DNA of 64,000 nucleotides from Denitratisoma oestradiolicum (GCF_902813185.1 NZ_LR778301.1:3886001-3950000), one strand, 5' to 3'. Positions 1 to 8,049 are shown, counted from the stretch's first letter. A program made the numbers and translations. The notes: generated by a model not told the origin, from the letters alone.

Positions 1-285
1 TATCATGCCGGCGATACCGACGTGTTCTCCGACATGGCCCTGGTGCAGCGTTTTCGTTCGGTGGACATATTCATCGCCCCCATCGGCGACAAGTTCACCA
101 TGGGTCCCGGCCGGGCAGCCCTGGCCACCCGTTTCGTGGCGCCGCGCAGCATGGTGATCCCCATGCACTATGGCACCTTCCCCGCCCTCACCGGAACACC
201 GGCAGCCTTTGGGCAAGCACTGAAGGCCGAGGGCCTCAAGACGCCGATGCGGGAGATGCGGGTCGGTGAAACCCTGGCGTTCTGA
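1..285 (+). CDS. UPF0173 metal-dependent hydrolase, C-terminal part
   Basis: The reading frame is open from the first base, so the 5' end lies outside the window. The visible 94 residues begin with YHAGDT, the metal-binding His/Asp strand of the metallo-beta-lactamase fold, and continue through a DIFIAPIGDKFTMGP segment and an IPMHYGTFP segment whose histidine is a typical ligand of the UPF0173 (UlaG-like) hydrolases. The frame stops at 283-285. Its cellular substrate is not known; the family is annotated only as metal-dependent hydrolases. The gene is plus-strand and faces the minus-strand SDR locus, from which it is separated by a repeat and a gene remnant. Family assignment is firm; function is not. 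Confidence 0.85.
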   Translation, partial: YHAGDTDVFSDMALVQRFRSVDIFIAPIGDKFTMGPGRAALATRFVAPRSMVIPMHYGTFPALTGTPAAFGQALKAEGLKTPMREMRVGETLAF

Positions 286-310
286 TGGGCGGGGTTAGGG
301 CTCCGGGGGC

Positions 311-451
311 TTAGCGAATCGCCTTGATGGCGGCGGCATGGGCCTTGTCGTGGCCCGGATCCTTGGGTACGGTGAGGGTGATCCGCTGCACAACCCCGGC
401 GTAGCCAGCGCGGTCTTCGGTACGGCCGACGGCCGCCAGCTGGAAACGCTG
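311..451 (-). pseudogene. 3' remnant of an LLM-class flavin oxidoreductase gene
   Basis: Reading the minus strand up from a TAA at 311-313 gives a peptide ending GVVQRITLTVPKDPGHDKAH plus AAAIKAIR. This closely matches the end of the intact LLM oxidoreductase at 9292-10320 (GLVQRITLTVPNDPGHDAAH...). Upstream of about 451 the similarity fades and an intergenic palindromic repeat begins, so only the last 30-45 codons survive and there is no start. Gene order here (SDR, palindromic repeat, LLM end) copies the order at 9292-11353, which suggests an old duplication followed by deletion. Confidence 0.65.
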
Positions 452-491
452 AAGGGGGCATCCCCGCGCAAGGCTAGCGCTGCCCCCTCCC

Positions 492-574
492 CGTCATTCC
501 GGCGCAAGCCGGAATCCAGATTTTGGTGTGGAAACTGGGTCCCGGCCTGCGCCGGGACGACGGTTCGGAAGATG
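492..574. repeat. GTCATTCCGG-type intergenic palindromic repeat
   Basis: Two inverted modules lie side by side: cgtcattccggcgcaagccg with its complement in ggaatccag, and gggtcccggcctgcgccgggacgac. The same module recurs at 10412, 14935, 21716, 35670, 39635 and 41603. It is REP-like and non-coding. Confidence 0.8.
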
Positions 575-664
575 ATGGACCTTTGAAACTTTGTTTTGAT
601 CCATTCATCATTCATGGGATTGCCCTGAATTCATGGCCCGGCGGGATATCCGGGCCATGAGTGG

Positions 665-1465
665 TCAATAGTATTCGCAGCAGCCATCATGACTGAGGGC
701 GGTGCCGGTGATGAAACGGGATTCGTCCGAGGCCAGGTAGACAAAGGCGTGGGCCAGGTCCTCGGGCTGGCCGGCGATGTTGAGCTTGTTGAGGGAGGCC
801 AGGGCCGCTTCGCCCGCCGCCATGGATTCCCACACGCCTTGCTCGACATATTTCTGACACCCGTCACGCATCAGGGGCGTCATGGTCACCCCGGGATGGA
901 TCGAGTTCACGCGGATTTTGCGGGGGCCGAGTTCCTTGGCCACACACAGGGTGAGCATTCGCCCCGCCGCCTTCGACAGGTGATAGCTGAGATTGTTTGG
1001 GTTGCTCATGAACGAGCCCATCGACAGGTTGTTGATGACGGCAGCGCCGCCAGCATGGAGCGGCGCCCGCCGGGCCAGTTCCGGCAGACAGACCTGGATG
1101 CCGAGGAACAATGCGTCCAGGTTCACGGCCATCACCTTGTGCAGGTCGTCGAGGGACGTGGTTTCGATCCCGCCGTGGATGGATATGCCGGCGTTATTCA
1201 CCAGGATGTCCAGCCCGCCAAAGCTTCTCACCGTTTCCGCCAGCACCTGTTGCCAGGAGGCGGGATCGGTCACGTCATGGGCCAGCAGGCGGAAGCGGTC
1301 ACTGCCGACCTGCTGGCGGATCACCTCGGCCTCGTCGCTCCGCAGATCGGTGGCGACGACACCGGCAGCGCCCTCCCGGAGAAATGCATCGCAAACAGCG
1401 AGGCCGATATTGCCGCGCCTGCCAGCGCCAGTGACCAGCGCTACCCGGCCGTGTAATCGATTCAT
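665..1465 (-). CDS. Short-chain dehydrogenase/reductase (SDR)
   Basis: A 266-residue classical SDR, NAD(P)-dependent and probably acting on a secondary alcohol or ketone. The cofactor motif TGAGRRGNIG is at residues 12-21, NNAG at 90-93, and the catalytic Ser148, Tyr161 and Lys165 (LSYHLSK) are in place. The ATG at 1465 was chosen because GGAGA lies 6 nt upstream; the frame stays open for another 63 codons but those lack SDR similarity. A small insertion in the glycine motif (GRRGN) and the ending GCCEYY are unusual. It stands alone on the minus strand, followed by a repeat and an LLM remnant. The substrate cannot be read from sequence; a steroid or terpenoid alcohol fits the neighbouring catabolic cluster but is inference. 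Confidence 0.85.
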   Translation of the reverse strand: MNRLHGRVALVTGAGRRGNIGLAVCDAFLREGAAGVVATDLRSDEAEVIRQQVGSDRFRLLAHDVTDPASWQQVLAETVRSFGGLDILVNNAGISIHGGIETTSLDDLHKVMAVNLDALFLGIQVCLPELARRAPLHAGGAAVINNLSMGSFMSNPNNLSYHLSKAAGRMLTLCVAKELGPRKIRVNSIHPGVTMTPLMRDGCQKYVEQGVWESMAAGEAALASLNKLNIAGQPEDLAHAFVYLASDESRFITGTALSHDGCCEYY

Positions 1466-1604
1466 AGAAAGTCTCCCATGGGGCCGTAAACCGGGAGCAG
1501 GGGGACATGTGTCGAGGGGAGAAGCAGATACAGCCAGTCCGCCGCGCAAGGTTTTCCCGATCCCGGCAAGCGGGCGATTTTGCGATGGAAGGCTGGTGCT
1601 TCCT

Positions 1605-1621
1605 AATGAAAACGTTTCATT
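1605..1621. promoter_or_regulatory. Dyad AATGAAA-N3-TTTCATT, candidate operator
   Basis: A perfect 7-bp inverted repeat with a 3-bp centre lies about 140 bp upstream of the SDR start at 1465. It sits in a 315-bp gene-free stretch (1466-1780) between that gene and the insertion sequence; nothing else was recognised there. The size and symmetry suit a small dimeric repressor, but no regulator gene is adjacent. Confidence 0.35.
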
Positions 1622-1780
1622 GCCGGTATGCAAGGGATCAATTTGTGACAGCACTGCCCGCTGTCGGGAGTTAAGGGGCCCAAGAAAATGACAGGGGTTG
1701 TTCTGGTGGCTTTGTGGTGGACCACAGGACCCCGAGGGGGCGATTCTTTTCAGTCAGACTTCCCGGGGAAGGCAGGAGTC

Positions 1781-3408
1781 GGCCCAGACTGTGTAAAAAC
1801 GCTCTAGAGATTTGTGAACTGGGTGCGTATTGCTCGACAGTTTTCAGAATAGTTGCGGCGGCTTCCGGAAATTGACTGACTAGTTTGGGCAAGGCCATTA
1901 TCAGGCTCTCATCGCCGCCATCAGTGTTCCATTACCTATGATTTTCATCATTCGTTTCAGGTTGTAGGCGAGAACATGTAGGCTCATTTCTGTACTGACG
2001 TGATCAAGTGTCTTTGTCAGGAAATGTGCACTACCCATCCATGATTTGATTGTCCCGAAGGGGTGTTCGACAGTTTGCCGACGAATGCGCATGCTGTCTG
2101 GTGCAAGATCAAGACGCCGCTCCATGTCATCCAGCACTGCCTGATGTTCCCAGCGGCTCACGCGACGATAGTCACTCGGCGTGCATTGCCCCTTGATGGC
2201 ACAAGTCGGACAAGCTGAACTCCAGTAACGGTTCATCATCAGGCCGCCTTCGACACGGGCAAAGCGCCAGACAAGGCGCTGTTCTGCCGGGCAGCAGTAC
2301 TCATTGGCTGATGCGTCATAGATGAAGTCGGCCTTGTCGAATCGTCCCTCAGCCTTGGCTGCCGATGTATGTGTTTTGGGAACAATGGCCTTGATCCCGG
2401 CTCCTTGGCAAGCGAGGATTTCCTCGCCCCTGAAATATCCCCGATCTGCAATGACGGTGAGAGTTTCACTACCGATGGCCATCCGTGCTTGCTTTGCCAT
2501 AGAGGTCAGCTGTCTGCGATCAAGGCCATCGTTGGTGACTTCGTGGGCAACGATCAGATGGTGCCTGGCATCAACGGCAGTCTGTACGTTGTAGCCTACG
2601 ATCCCCGTGCCTCGCGTCTTCATGGATCGGGCATCCGGGTCGGTCAGGGATAGCTGCTGATCAGGTGCCTCCTTCAGTTCTGCCTCGATGGCCTTGAGCT
2701 TCTTCATCTGCTCCTTTAAAGCAACGATCTTGTCCTTGAGCCGTGCTGTCTTGGCTTCGGCAATGGCGGGTTCCTGGCGATCTGCCGTATCCATCTCGAC
2801 CAGATAGCGCTCAATGCTGGCTTCAATCTCTTGCATTCGTCGTTGAAGCTTGGCGGCAGTAAAGTTTCTGTCTCGGTTATTGACGGCCTTGAACTTACTA
2901 CCGTCGATGGCCACCAGCGCCTCGGAGAAAAGACCCAGTCGCTGGCACAGGACAACAAATTGGCGGCAGACGCTTCGGATGGCCTTGCCGTTCTCCTTGC
3001 GGAAATTGGCAATGGTCTTGTGATCCGGTGTCAGTCGCCCGGTCAGCCACATCAGTTCGACGTTGCGTTGTGCCTCCCGTTCTAGGCGCCGGCTGGATTG
3101 AATCCGATTGAGATAGCCGTAGATGTAGAGCTTGAGAAGAACCGCCGGATGGTAGGCCGGCCGCCCTGTGGCCGCTGGCTCGACACCTTCAAACCCCATT
3201 TGCCCCAGATTAAGTTCATCAACAAAGACATCGACGACTCGAACCGAATTCGCTTCGGCAATATAGTCGTCCAGAACTTCCGGCAACAACGTACTTTGCG
3301 TCCTGCTCTCGCCTTCTATGAATCGCTTCATCTAATCACTCCGAAGATGCCTATTGCATGGATAGGCGCAGAGCGCTATAAGTTCCTTGTTTTTACACAG
3401 TCTGGGCC
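1781..3408 (-). mobile_element. IS1182-family insertion sequence
   Basis: The ends are a perfect 20-bp inverted repeat, GGCCCAGACTGTGTAAAAAC at 1781-1800 and its complement at 3389-3408, enclosing a single transposase gene. The length of 1,628 bp is normal for this family. No clear target duplication was found directly outside the repeats. The element forms the left edge of the AT-richer island that carries the SIR2-like and reverse transcriptase genes. Confidence 0.9.
1901..3331 (-). CDS. IS1182-family DDE transposase
   Basis: An intact 476-residue transposase that cuts and moves the element at 1781-3408. The DDE triad can be placed in AIDGSKFKAVN, VIADRGYFRG and RRQTVEHPFGTIK. The N-terminal region (GRPAYHPAVLLKLYIYGYLN) is the family's DUF772 segment, the middle has a charged coiled-coil insertion, and a cysteine pair (CPTCAIKGQC) lies late in the protein as expected for IS1182 members. 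No frameshift is seen, so the element may be active. Start ATG at 3331; the 3' end is 120 bp inside the left terminal repeat. Confidence 0.93.
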   Translation of the reverse strand: MKRFIEGESRTQSTLLPEVLDDYIAEANSVRVVDVFVDELNLGQMGFEGVEPAATGRPAYHPAVLLKLYIYGYLNRIQSSRRLEREAQRNVELMWLTGRLTPDHKTIANFRKENGKAIRSVCRQFVVLCQRLGLFSEALVAIDGSKFKAVNNRDRNFTAAKLQRRMQEIEASIERYLVEMDTADRQEPAIAEAKTARLKDKIVALKEQMKKLKAIEAELKEAPDQQLSLTDPDARSMKTRGTGIVGYNVQTAVDARHHLIVAHEVTNDGLDRRQLTSMAKQARMAIGSETLTVIADRGYFRGEEILACQGAGIKAIVPKTHTSAAKAEGRFDKADFIYDASANEYCCPAEQRLVWRFARVEGGLMMNRYWSSACPTCAIKGQCTPSDYRRVSRWEHQAVLDDMERRLDLAPDSMRIRRQTVEHPFGTIKSWMGSAHFLTKTLDHVSTEMSLHVLAYNLKRMMKIIGNGTLMAAMRA

Positions 3409-3448
3409 AGAAGCAGCCGCTGATCATTTGCCCTGATAGCAGACGTTC

Positions 3449-3476
3449 TTGGTACTAAAAAGCTCTATGACATAAT
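3449..3476 (+). promoter_or_regulatory. Possible sigma-70 promoter for the SIR2-like gene
   Basis: TTGGTA and CATAAT are spaced by 16 bp in the AT-rich 250-bp leader between the insertion sequence and the SIR2-like gene. The match is moderate and the distance to the start codon is about 180 bp, so this is tentative. Confidence 0.25.
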
Positions 3477-3658
3477 GCCGAGAAAATAGAATGCTGCTGT
3501 GTGTCAACTTTTGCTGTATGTACTAGTCGGACCCGAGATGGGAAATTAAATGACAAATCCAAAAATTACGCGTCTTGCGTCCTCATTTTTGTTTGTTAAT
3601 AGGCGAACCGATGGGTCCATACATTAACTGTTGTGCTTCACCTTGATCGGGGCAACGT

Positions 3659-4696
3659 ATGAAACTAGAAACGTTTGACGATGTTCTCGCATCCATTCGG
3701 AAAAACTCACGTCGGCCGTTTCATCTGCTATTGGGAAATGGCTTTAGCGTCTCATACGACCCAAAGATATTTTCCTATAACGCCCTTCACGAGTTCGTTC
3801 AAAATCTCAGGGATAAAGACCTTTCAAAGATTCTCGAAGTAATTGAGACTCGCAACTTCGAAGTAATAATGCAGTACTTGGATAACTTCGCCGCGCTAGT
3901 AGATGCCTTGGGTGGCGATCCAAAACTAAAGAAACGCGTGGAGGACGCAAGCGCCAAGCTGAAAAAGAGTCTGTTGGACGCTGTGAAAGCAATGCACCCC
4001 GAGCATGTTTTCAAGGTGCCAGAAGATCAAAGCGCTGCCTGCGCCACCTTTCTCCAGCAATTCTTGAACACTAACGGGCACATTTATTCGACCAACTACG
4101 ACTTGCTTTTGTATTGGGTCCTAATGCGAAATGGCATACTCAATCACGTCGATGGCTGTGGAAGAGAGCTTGAGAATGACACAGGCGAGTACATGGCCCC
4201 AGAGGATCAGGAGTGGTCGGACCTAATTTGGGGGAAGAACCGTAACAAACAGAATGTATTCTATCTGCACGGAGCCCTTCCATTCTTCGACAGCGGGGTA
4301 GCCGTGGTTAAGGAGGAGTACGACGTTTACAACTATCTACTCCAGAAGATAAGCGCACGAATGGAAAAGGGTGAATACCCGATCTTCGTAACTGCAGGTG
4401 ATGGACAGAAAAAGCTAAACCATATAACTCATAATCAATACCTCACCTATTGTTACGACAGCTTTTGCCAAGCAGAAGGCTCATTAGTAACCTTTGGGTT
4501 CAGCTTCGGGCAATACGACGAACATATCATTGCAGCCATCAATAAAGCCGCCAAGCAAAAGGTTCCCAACAAACTCTGGAGTATTTACATCGGCGTCTAT
4601 TCGCCCGAAGACAAGAAGCATATCGAACAGATCGAAGGAAAGTTCCGATGTAAAGTACACGTCTTTGACGCGAAGACCGCAAAGGTATGGGGGTAG
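3659..4696 (+). CDS. SIR2-like DUF4917 family protein, candidate defence effector
   Basis: A 345-residue protein, the usual length for DUF4917. Visible landmarks are LLLGNGFS (residues 23-30, nucleotide-binding-type loop), STNYDLLLYW (144-153), YLHGA (202-206) and LVTFGFSFGQYDEHI near 276-290. These are the conserved blocks of the SIR2-like fold found in bacterial NAD-depleting defence proteins. Codon use is AT-richer than in flanking genes and it is boxed in by an insertion sequence, both signs of transfer. It is followed on the same strand by a structured RNA and a reverse transcriptase. By analogy with SIR2 effectors of other systems, it may consume NAD or act as an abortive-infection toxin kept in check by the RT-RNA part. 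The family call is good; the role is inference. Confidence 0.75.
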   Translation: MKLETFDDVLASIRKNSRRPFHLLLGNGFSVSYDPKIFSYNALHEFVQNLRDKDLSKILEVIETRNFEVIMQYLDNFAALVDALGGDPKLKKRVEDASAKLKKSLLDAVKAMHPEHVFKVPEDQSAACATFLQQFLNTNGHIYSTNYDLLLYWVLMRNGILNHVDGCGRELENDTGEYMAPEDQEWSDLIWGKNRNKQNVFYLHGALPFFDSGVAVVKEEYDVYNYLLQKISARMEKGEYPIFVTAGDGQKKLNHITHNQYLTYCYDSFCQAEGSLVTFGFSFGQYDEHIIAAINKAAKQKVPNKLWSIYIGVYSPEDKKHIEQIEGKFRCKVHVFDAKTAKVWG

Positions 4697-4740
4697 CCGC
4701 GACGTGAAACACAACCCTACGGTCGAGTTCGTCTCCTTCT

Positions 4741-4988
4741 GTCGCTGGAAGCTGTGCGATAAATCCACGCAGCGACCCCACCTTCACGGCATACCTCTCA
4801 AATGACGGCTTGGCACAGATGGACGTAAACGCTATCCTTCGCTCACTGCCTTGGAGGCAGAACGGAACGCCTCGAATTTGCAGCTTCGGCTGCGACAATG
4901 GGGGTGTGGCGTCGCAGCCTCACCAACCAAATGGCAACTTACTTTTACTAGGTTCGTTCCGTGGAGAGCCCGAGACTTGTCTCGGGCT
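4741..4988 (+). ncRNA. Structured RNA upstream of the reverse transcriptase
   Basis: The 314 bp between the SIR2-like gene and the RT gene has no convincing reading frame but many complementary segments. They are: a 7-bp stem GTCGCTG (4741-4747) with CAGCGAC (4770-4776); hairpin CTGCC/GGCAG (4846-4860); a UUCG-capped hairpin GCAGC-TTCG-GCTGC (4880-4893); TGCGAC (4891-4896) with GTCGCA (4911-4916), an alternative to the previous hairpin; and an 8-bp long-range stem ACGGAACG (4862-4869) with CGTTCCGT (4955-4962) that closes the domain. A rho-independent terminator follows. Retrons and several DRT systems carry an RNA partner in this position. The exact 5' end is unknown. Confidence 0.6.
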
Positions 4989-4998
4989 TTTTGTTTTC
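4967..4998 (+). terminator. Intrinsic terminator of the candidate ncRNA
   Basis: A perfect 9-bp stem AGCCCGAGA/TCTCGGGCT with a CTTG loop is followed by TTTTTGTTTT. It lies only 13-20 bp before the RT start codon, so transcripts of the RNA would end just ahead of the protein gene. Confidence 0.85.
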
Positions 4999-5010
4999 TA
5001 AGGGCCAAAG

Positions 5011-6513
5011 ATGAACCTGGAATTGCTACTGAAAGAGCGAATAGTCGCCGAGTGCACAAAACTGATCGACCGGCATCACGCGTACCACAACCACCTACAC
5101 CTCGAATGGCTTCGCAATCGAGGTCGTATCGCCGACGCGCCTGCAAAGGAAGTCAAGGTTCCTGAGTATTGGGCGCTCGACCCAAAATACAACCCATTCC
5201 ACGTGCGTCGGAACGCGACAGCAATCGCTATGTCCATTGCACGCAAGCTAACTGCGCGCTCGTACGTGCCACACGCTCCGCACTACAAGACAATTCCAAA
5301 GCCGGGGGGTGGTGAACGTGAATTGACTATCTATCAAATTCCTGACGCCGCGGTATCAAGCTACTTCTACGGTCGACTACTGGCCAAGAATAGGCACCGG
5401 TTCAGCTCTTTCTCTTATGCCTACCGAAATGATCGCAATATTCATTTTGCGATTCAGGATATCGCTGTTGACTTAGCGCAAAACGGTAGGACCTTCATTG
5501 CTGAGTTCGATTTCTCGGACTTCTTCGGCTCCATCGACCATACATTCCTGTTCGCACAGCTTCATGAAAATGGCTTTCTTGTCAGTGAAGAGGAAGAGGA
5601 CGTTATTAAGGCGTTCCTGAATGGCCGAGATCGTGGAATACCGCAAGGCACCTCTCTCTCCCTGTTCTTAGCAAATCTGGTTTGCTGGAAACTAGACAAG
5701 ACTCTGGAGAAAGCGGGTCTCAAATTTGCTCGGTATGCGGATGACACGGTTATTTGGAGTCCCACATATGCGGCAATCTGCGAGTCGTTCAATATCGTTG
5801 ACGCGTTCTCGCGTGAGGCAAAGGTTTCAATAAATGTTAAGAAGTCCGATGGAATTAGTCTTCTTGCCAAGGACGGCCTAGCGGCAGAGATTGCCTCGAA
5901 GTCGTCGTTCAATTTTCTCGGATACGCAATTGGGGTCGATCGCGTATCTATTCGAGACAAAACGATCCAGCGCATCAAAAAACAGGTGTCCTACCTCCTT
6001 TACCGGAACCTAGTTCAGCCGCTGAAGAGCACACCACTCAAAGGACTTGTCATTCCTGCCAACAACCGTGACAAGGCACTGTTGACGGCCATAATGCAAA
6101 TTCGCCGATATCTTTATGGCGGTCTGCTTCACCGCGACATGGTTGCCTACATCAAAGGACGACGCAAGACACTTCATTTCAAAGGAGTGATGAGTTTCTA
6201 CCCATTGCTTGACGACGTTGAGCAACTCCGTGCCTTGGATGGTTGGCTCTTATCTGCAATTGATAGATGTGTCCAGGCTCGGTCACGACACCTGCTATCT
6301 CACGGGTTCGATAGGCGGCATTCCTTTCCCTTCAACGTGCAGCGAAAGGACATATTGGCCAGGTACCGGAGAAAGCTCGTCGCAGGCAAGCCTCTTCTAG
6401 AGGTACCAAGCTTTAAGTTGATATATCGGGCTCTGCAACACGGAGTTGTTGAGGCCGGTATCGAGAGAGTCATGCATCCAGAGTCGTCAAAATATGGCTA
6501 TGGAGACGCGTAA
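5011..6513 (+). CDS. Reverse transcriptase, unknown-group/DRT-like
   Basis: A 500-residue RNA-directed DNA polymerase. Palm motifs are clear: FDFSDFFGSID (motif A, residues 166-176), GIPQGTSLS (motif B, 209-217), YADD (catalytic, 242-245) and FLGYAIG (302-308). About 190 residues follow the palm with no domain I recognise. The VTG triplet and NAxxH motif of canonical retron RTs were not found, and there is no maturase or endonuclease domain as in group II introns, so a DRT (unknown group) defence RT is more likely. AAGG precedes the ATG at suitable distance. Base composition matches the SIR2-like gene rather than the chromosome. It probably copies part of the RNA encoded directly upstream. 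The subgroup (UG number) was not assigned. Confidence 0.85.
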   Translation: MNLELLLKERIVAECTKLIDRHHAYHNHLHLEWLRNRGRIADAPAKEVKVPEYWALDPKYNPFHVRRNATAIAMSIARKLTARSYVPHAPHYKTIPKPGGGERELTIYQIPDAAVSSYFYGRLLAKNRHRFSSFSYAYRNDRNIHFAIQDIAVDLAQNGRTFIAEFDFSDFFGSIDHTFLFAQLHENGFLVSEEEEDVIKAFLNGRDRGIPQGTSLSLFLANLVCWKLDKTLEKAGLKFARYADDTVIWSPTYAAICESFNIVDAFSREAKVSINVKKSDGISLLAKDGLAAEIASKSSFNFLGYAIGVDRVSIRDKTIQRIKKQVSYLLYRNLVQPLKSTPLKGLVIPANNRDKALLTAIMQIRRYLYGGLLHRDMVAYIKGRRKTLHFKGVMSFYPLLDDVEQLRALDGWLLSAIDRCVQARSRHLLSHGFDRRHSFPFNVQRKDILARYRRKLVAGKPLLEVPSFKLIYRALQHGVVEAGIERVMHPESSKYGYGDA

Positions 6514-6887
6514 CCATGTAGTCCAACGGACCTACGCGAAAAGTTGCGCAGGTCGTTCACTTCTACGTTCCCTGAGCGGCAGCATTCTTATACAGTCAAT
6601 AGCTGATTAGGGTCGGGAGTTCGCCTTCGCCAGCCAAGAAAGCTGACCTTCGCCGCCGCGATGGCCTGAATGTCCGTTGACCGCAGAACACTTGTCGCTC
6701 ATCTGACAAGGGTTGTACGGCGACTAATGCCGAAAAGCACAAATTCGCTGTGCGGCAGGCAGCTTGGAGCAAGCTGTTGAGTATTGCGTGTCCGCAACCG
6801 AATAAGGCTCGCGGTCCGGTCATCGCTGATTGCCGCTATCCCAGCGTGCGAGGGCTGCTTGACCAGACGCCTATTGTTGGCGTTTCC
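6514..6887. other. 374-bp stretch after the RT gene, no gene recognised
   Basis: Short reading frames occur on both strands but none resembles a known protein or has a ribosome-binding site. Composition moves from AT-richer to GC-richer across it, so the right boundary of the island probably lies here. No tRNA or clear direct repeat marking an attachment site was seen. Confidence 0.4.
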
Positions 6888-7979
6888 TTACGGCAGGATG
6901 CGCAGTTCCCGATAGCGGCGACCGTACTTGCGGATCATCTCGAACGTATCCATGCAGTCGTGGAATCCCGCCTGGCGCAGCTTGATCGTGCTTACCAGCC
7001 CCCAGCGCAGCGGATTGCCGTCGGTCGCCGCGGCCGAGCAGTTGCTCATCAGCATCGATCCGCCAAAAAGCGCGGCCACGTCTTCAGGCGCATTCAGCTG
7101 ATAACGACGTACCATGTCGCGCCACAGTCCCGCCATCCCCTCGACCTCGCGCACCATGTTGTAGCTGCGCGGCGCACCGAGCGGCAGGCCAATAACTTCG
7201 GCAATGACCGGAAACCGATCGAAGGCCGCGATGACGTCGCCGTTGGATATGTTGAATATCTCGTTGCGCGCAGCCGGCGCCTCGGCCGCCCACTCGAGCG
7301 CTTCGGCGATGAGATCGGCATCGGTGATCTCGTTCACCGGACTGATGCCCTCGGGCACCGGCAGATCGAGCCCCGCTTCCTTACGCAACGCACCAAACAG
7401 CAGCAGCATCAGCACCGAATTCATCGGCGAGCCGGTGGCGACGCCGGCGATCCCCACCGGGCGCAACACCGTCCAGTCCCAGTTCCGCCCGCGCTGCTTG
7501 TCCCAGAGGTAATCCTCCTGCTCGAAATAGAAATTCGGGCACGGCGGGCGCGGGAGGCTCTCACGCATCGGAATCGGCACCTGGAGTTGCGGCAGGTGGC
7601 AGCCGTAGGCCTTCGCGCCATGCACCAGCGAGACGTGCTGAAGATTGCGCGCCGCAGCCGAGAGCGGCTCGAATAGGTTGCGCAGCATGGCGGCATTCTT
7701 CTCGATCTGCACGGGATCCGACCAGCCGCCGAAGATGTCCTCGGTTTTCTCGCTGACCGCACCGTAGATCAAGTGCGTGACGTCCGACATCTCGCCGAAG
7801 GCGCGTGCACAGGCGCCCTCGTCGCACAGATCAACCGCGACGTGCTGCACGCTCGCGGCAATGTCCACCGGCCGGCGCCGAGAGACTGCCACCACCTCCC
7901 AGCCTTGCGCCGCAAACCGACGCACGGCCGCGCCCCCGACCAATCCGGATGCACCGGCGACAACGACTTTCTTTTTCAT
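6888..7979 (-). CDS. PRISE-type NAD(P)-dependent reductase (progesterone 5-beta-reductase-like)
   Basis: A 363-residue extended SDR. It starts with the Rossmann motif VVVAGASGLVGGAAVRRF. It has the family's HGAKAYG (Lys123) and PNFYFEQEDYLW (Tyr151) segments, which correspond to the catalytic Lys and the NFYY-x-x-ED motif of progesterone 5-beta-reductase/iridoid synthase-like enone reductases. WTVLRPVGIAG follows. GGAGA precedes the ATG at 7979. Members reduce activated C=C bonds of enones using NADPH; a steroid or terpenoid enone is plausible given the surrounding SDR/LLM cluster but is not shown by the sequence. It is minus-strand, downstream of the hydrolase gene at 8050 with 70 bp between them. 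Confidence 0.75.
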   Translation of the reverse strand: MKKKVVVAGASGLVGGAAVRRFAAQGWEVVAVSRRRPVDIAASVQHVAVDLCDEGACARAFGEMSDVTHLIYGAVSEKTEDIFGGWSDPVQIEKNAAMLRNLFEPLSAAARNLQHVSLVHGAKAYGCHLPQLQVPIPMRESLPRPPCPNFYFEQEDYLWDKQRGRNWDWTVLRPVGIAGVATGSPMNSVLMLLLFGALRKEAGLDLPVPEGISPVNEITDADLIAEALEWAAEAPAARNEIFNISNGDVIAAFDRFPVIAEVIGLPLGAPRSYNMVREVEGMAGLWRDMVRRYQLNAPEDVAALFGGSMLMSNCSAAATDGNPLRWGLVSTIKLRQAGFHDCMDTFEMIRKYGRRYRELRILP

Positions 7980-8049
7980 TGAATCTCCTGCTTGTAGTTA
8001 TTGAGTCTCACGGCATGCCGTGGCGGTGGTGATGGTGAATCGTTCGGGG

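Noticed and set aside
1671..1898. 75-residue minus-strand frame at the end of the insertion sequence
   Set aside because: It crosses the terminal inverted repeat and resembles nothing known.
5011..6513. Group II intron or canonical retron RT
   Set aside because: There are no maturase or endonuclease domains and no intron ends nearby, and the retron VTG and NAxxH motifs were not found, so a DRT-like RT fits better.
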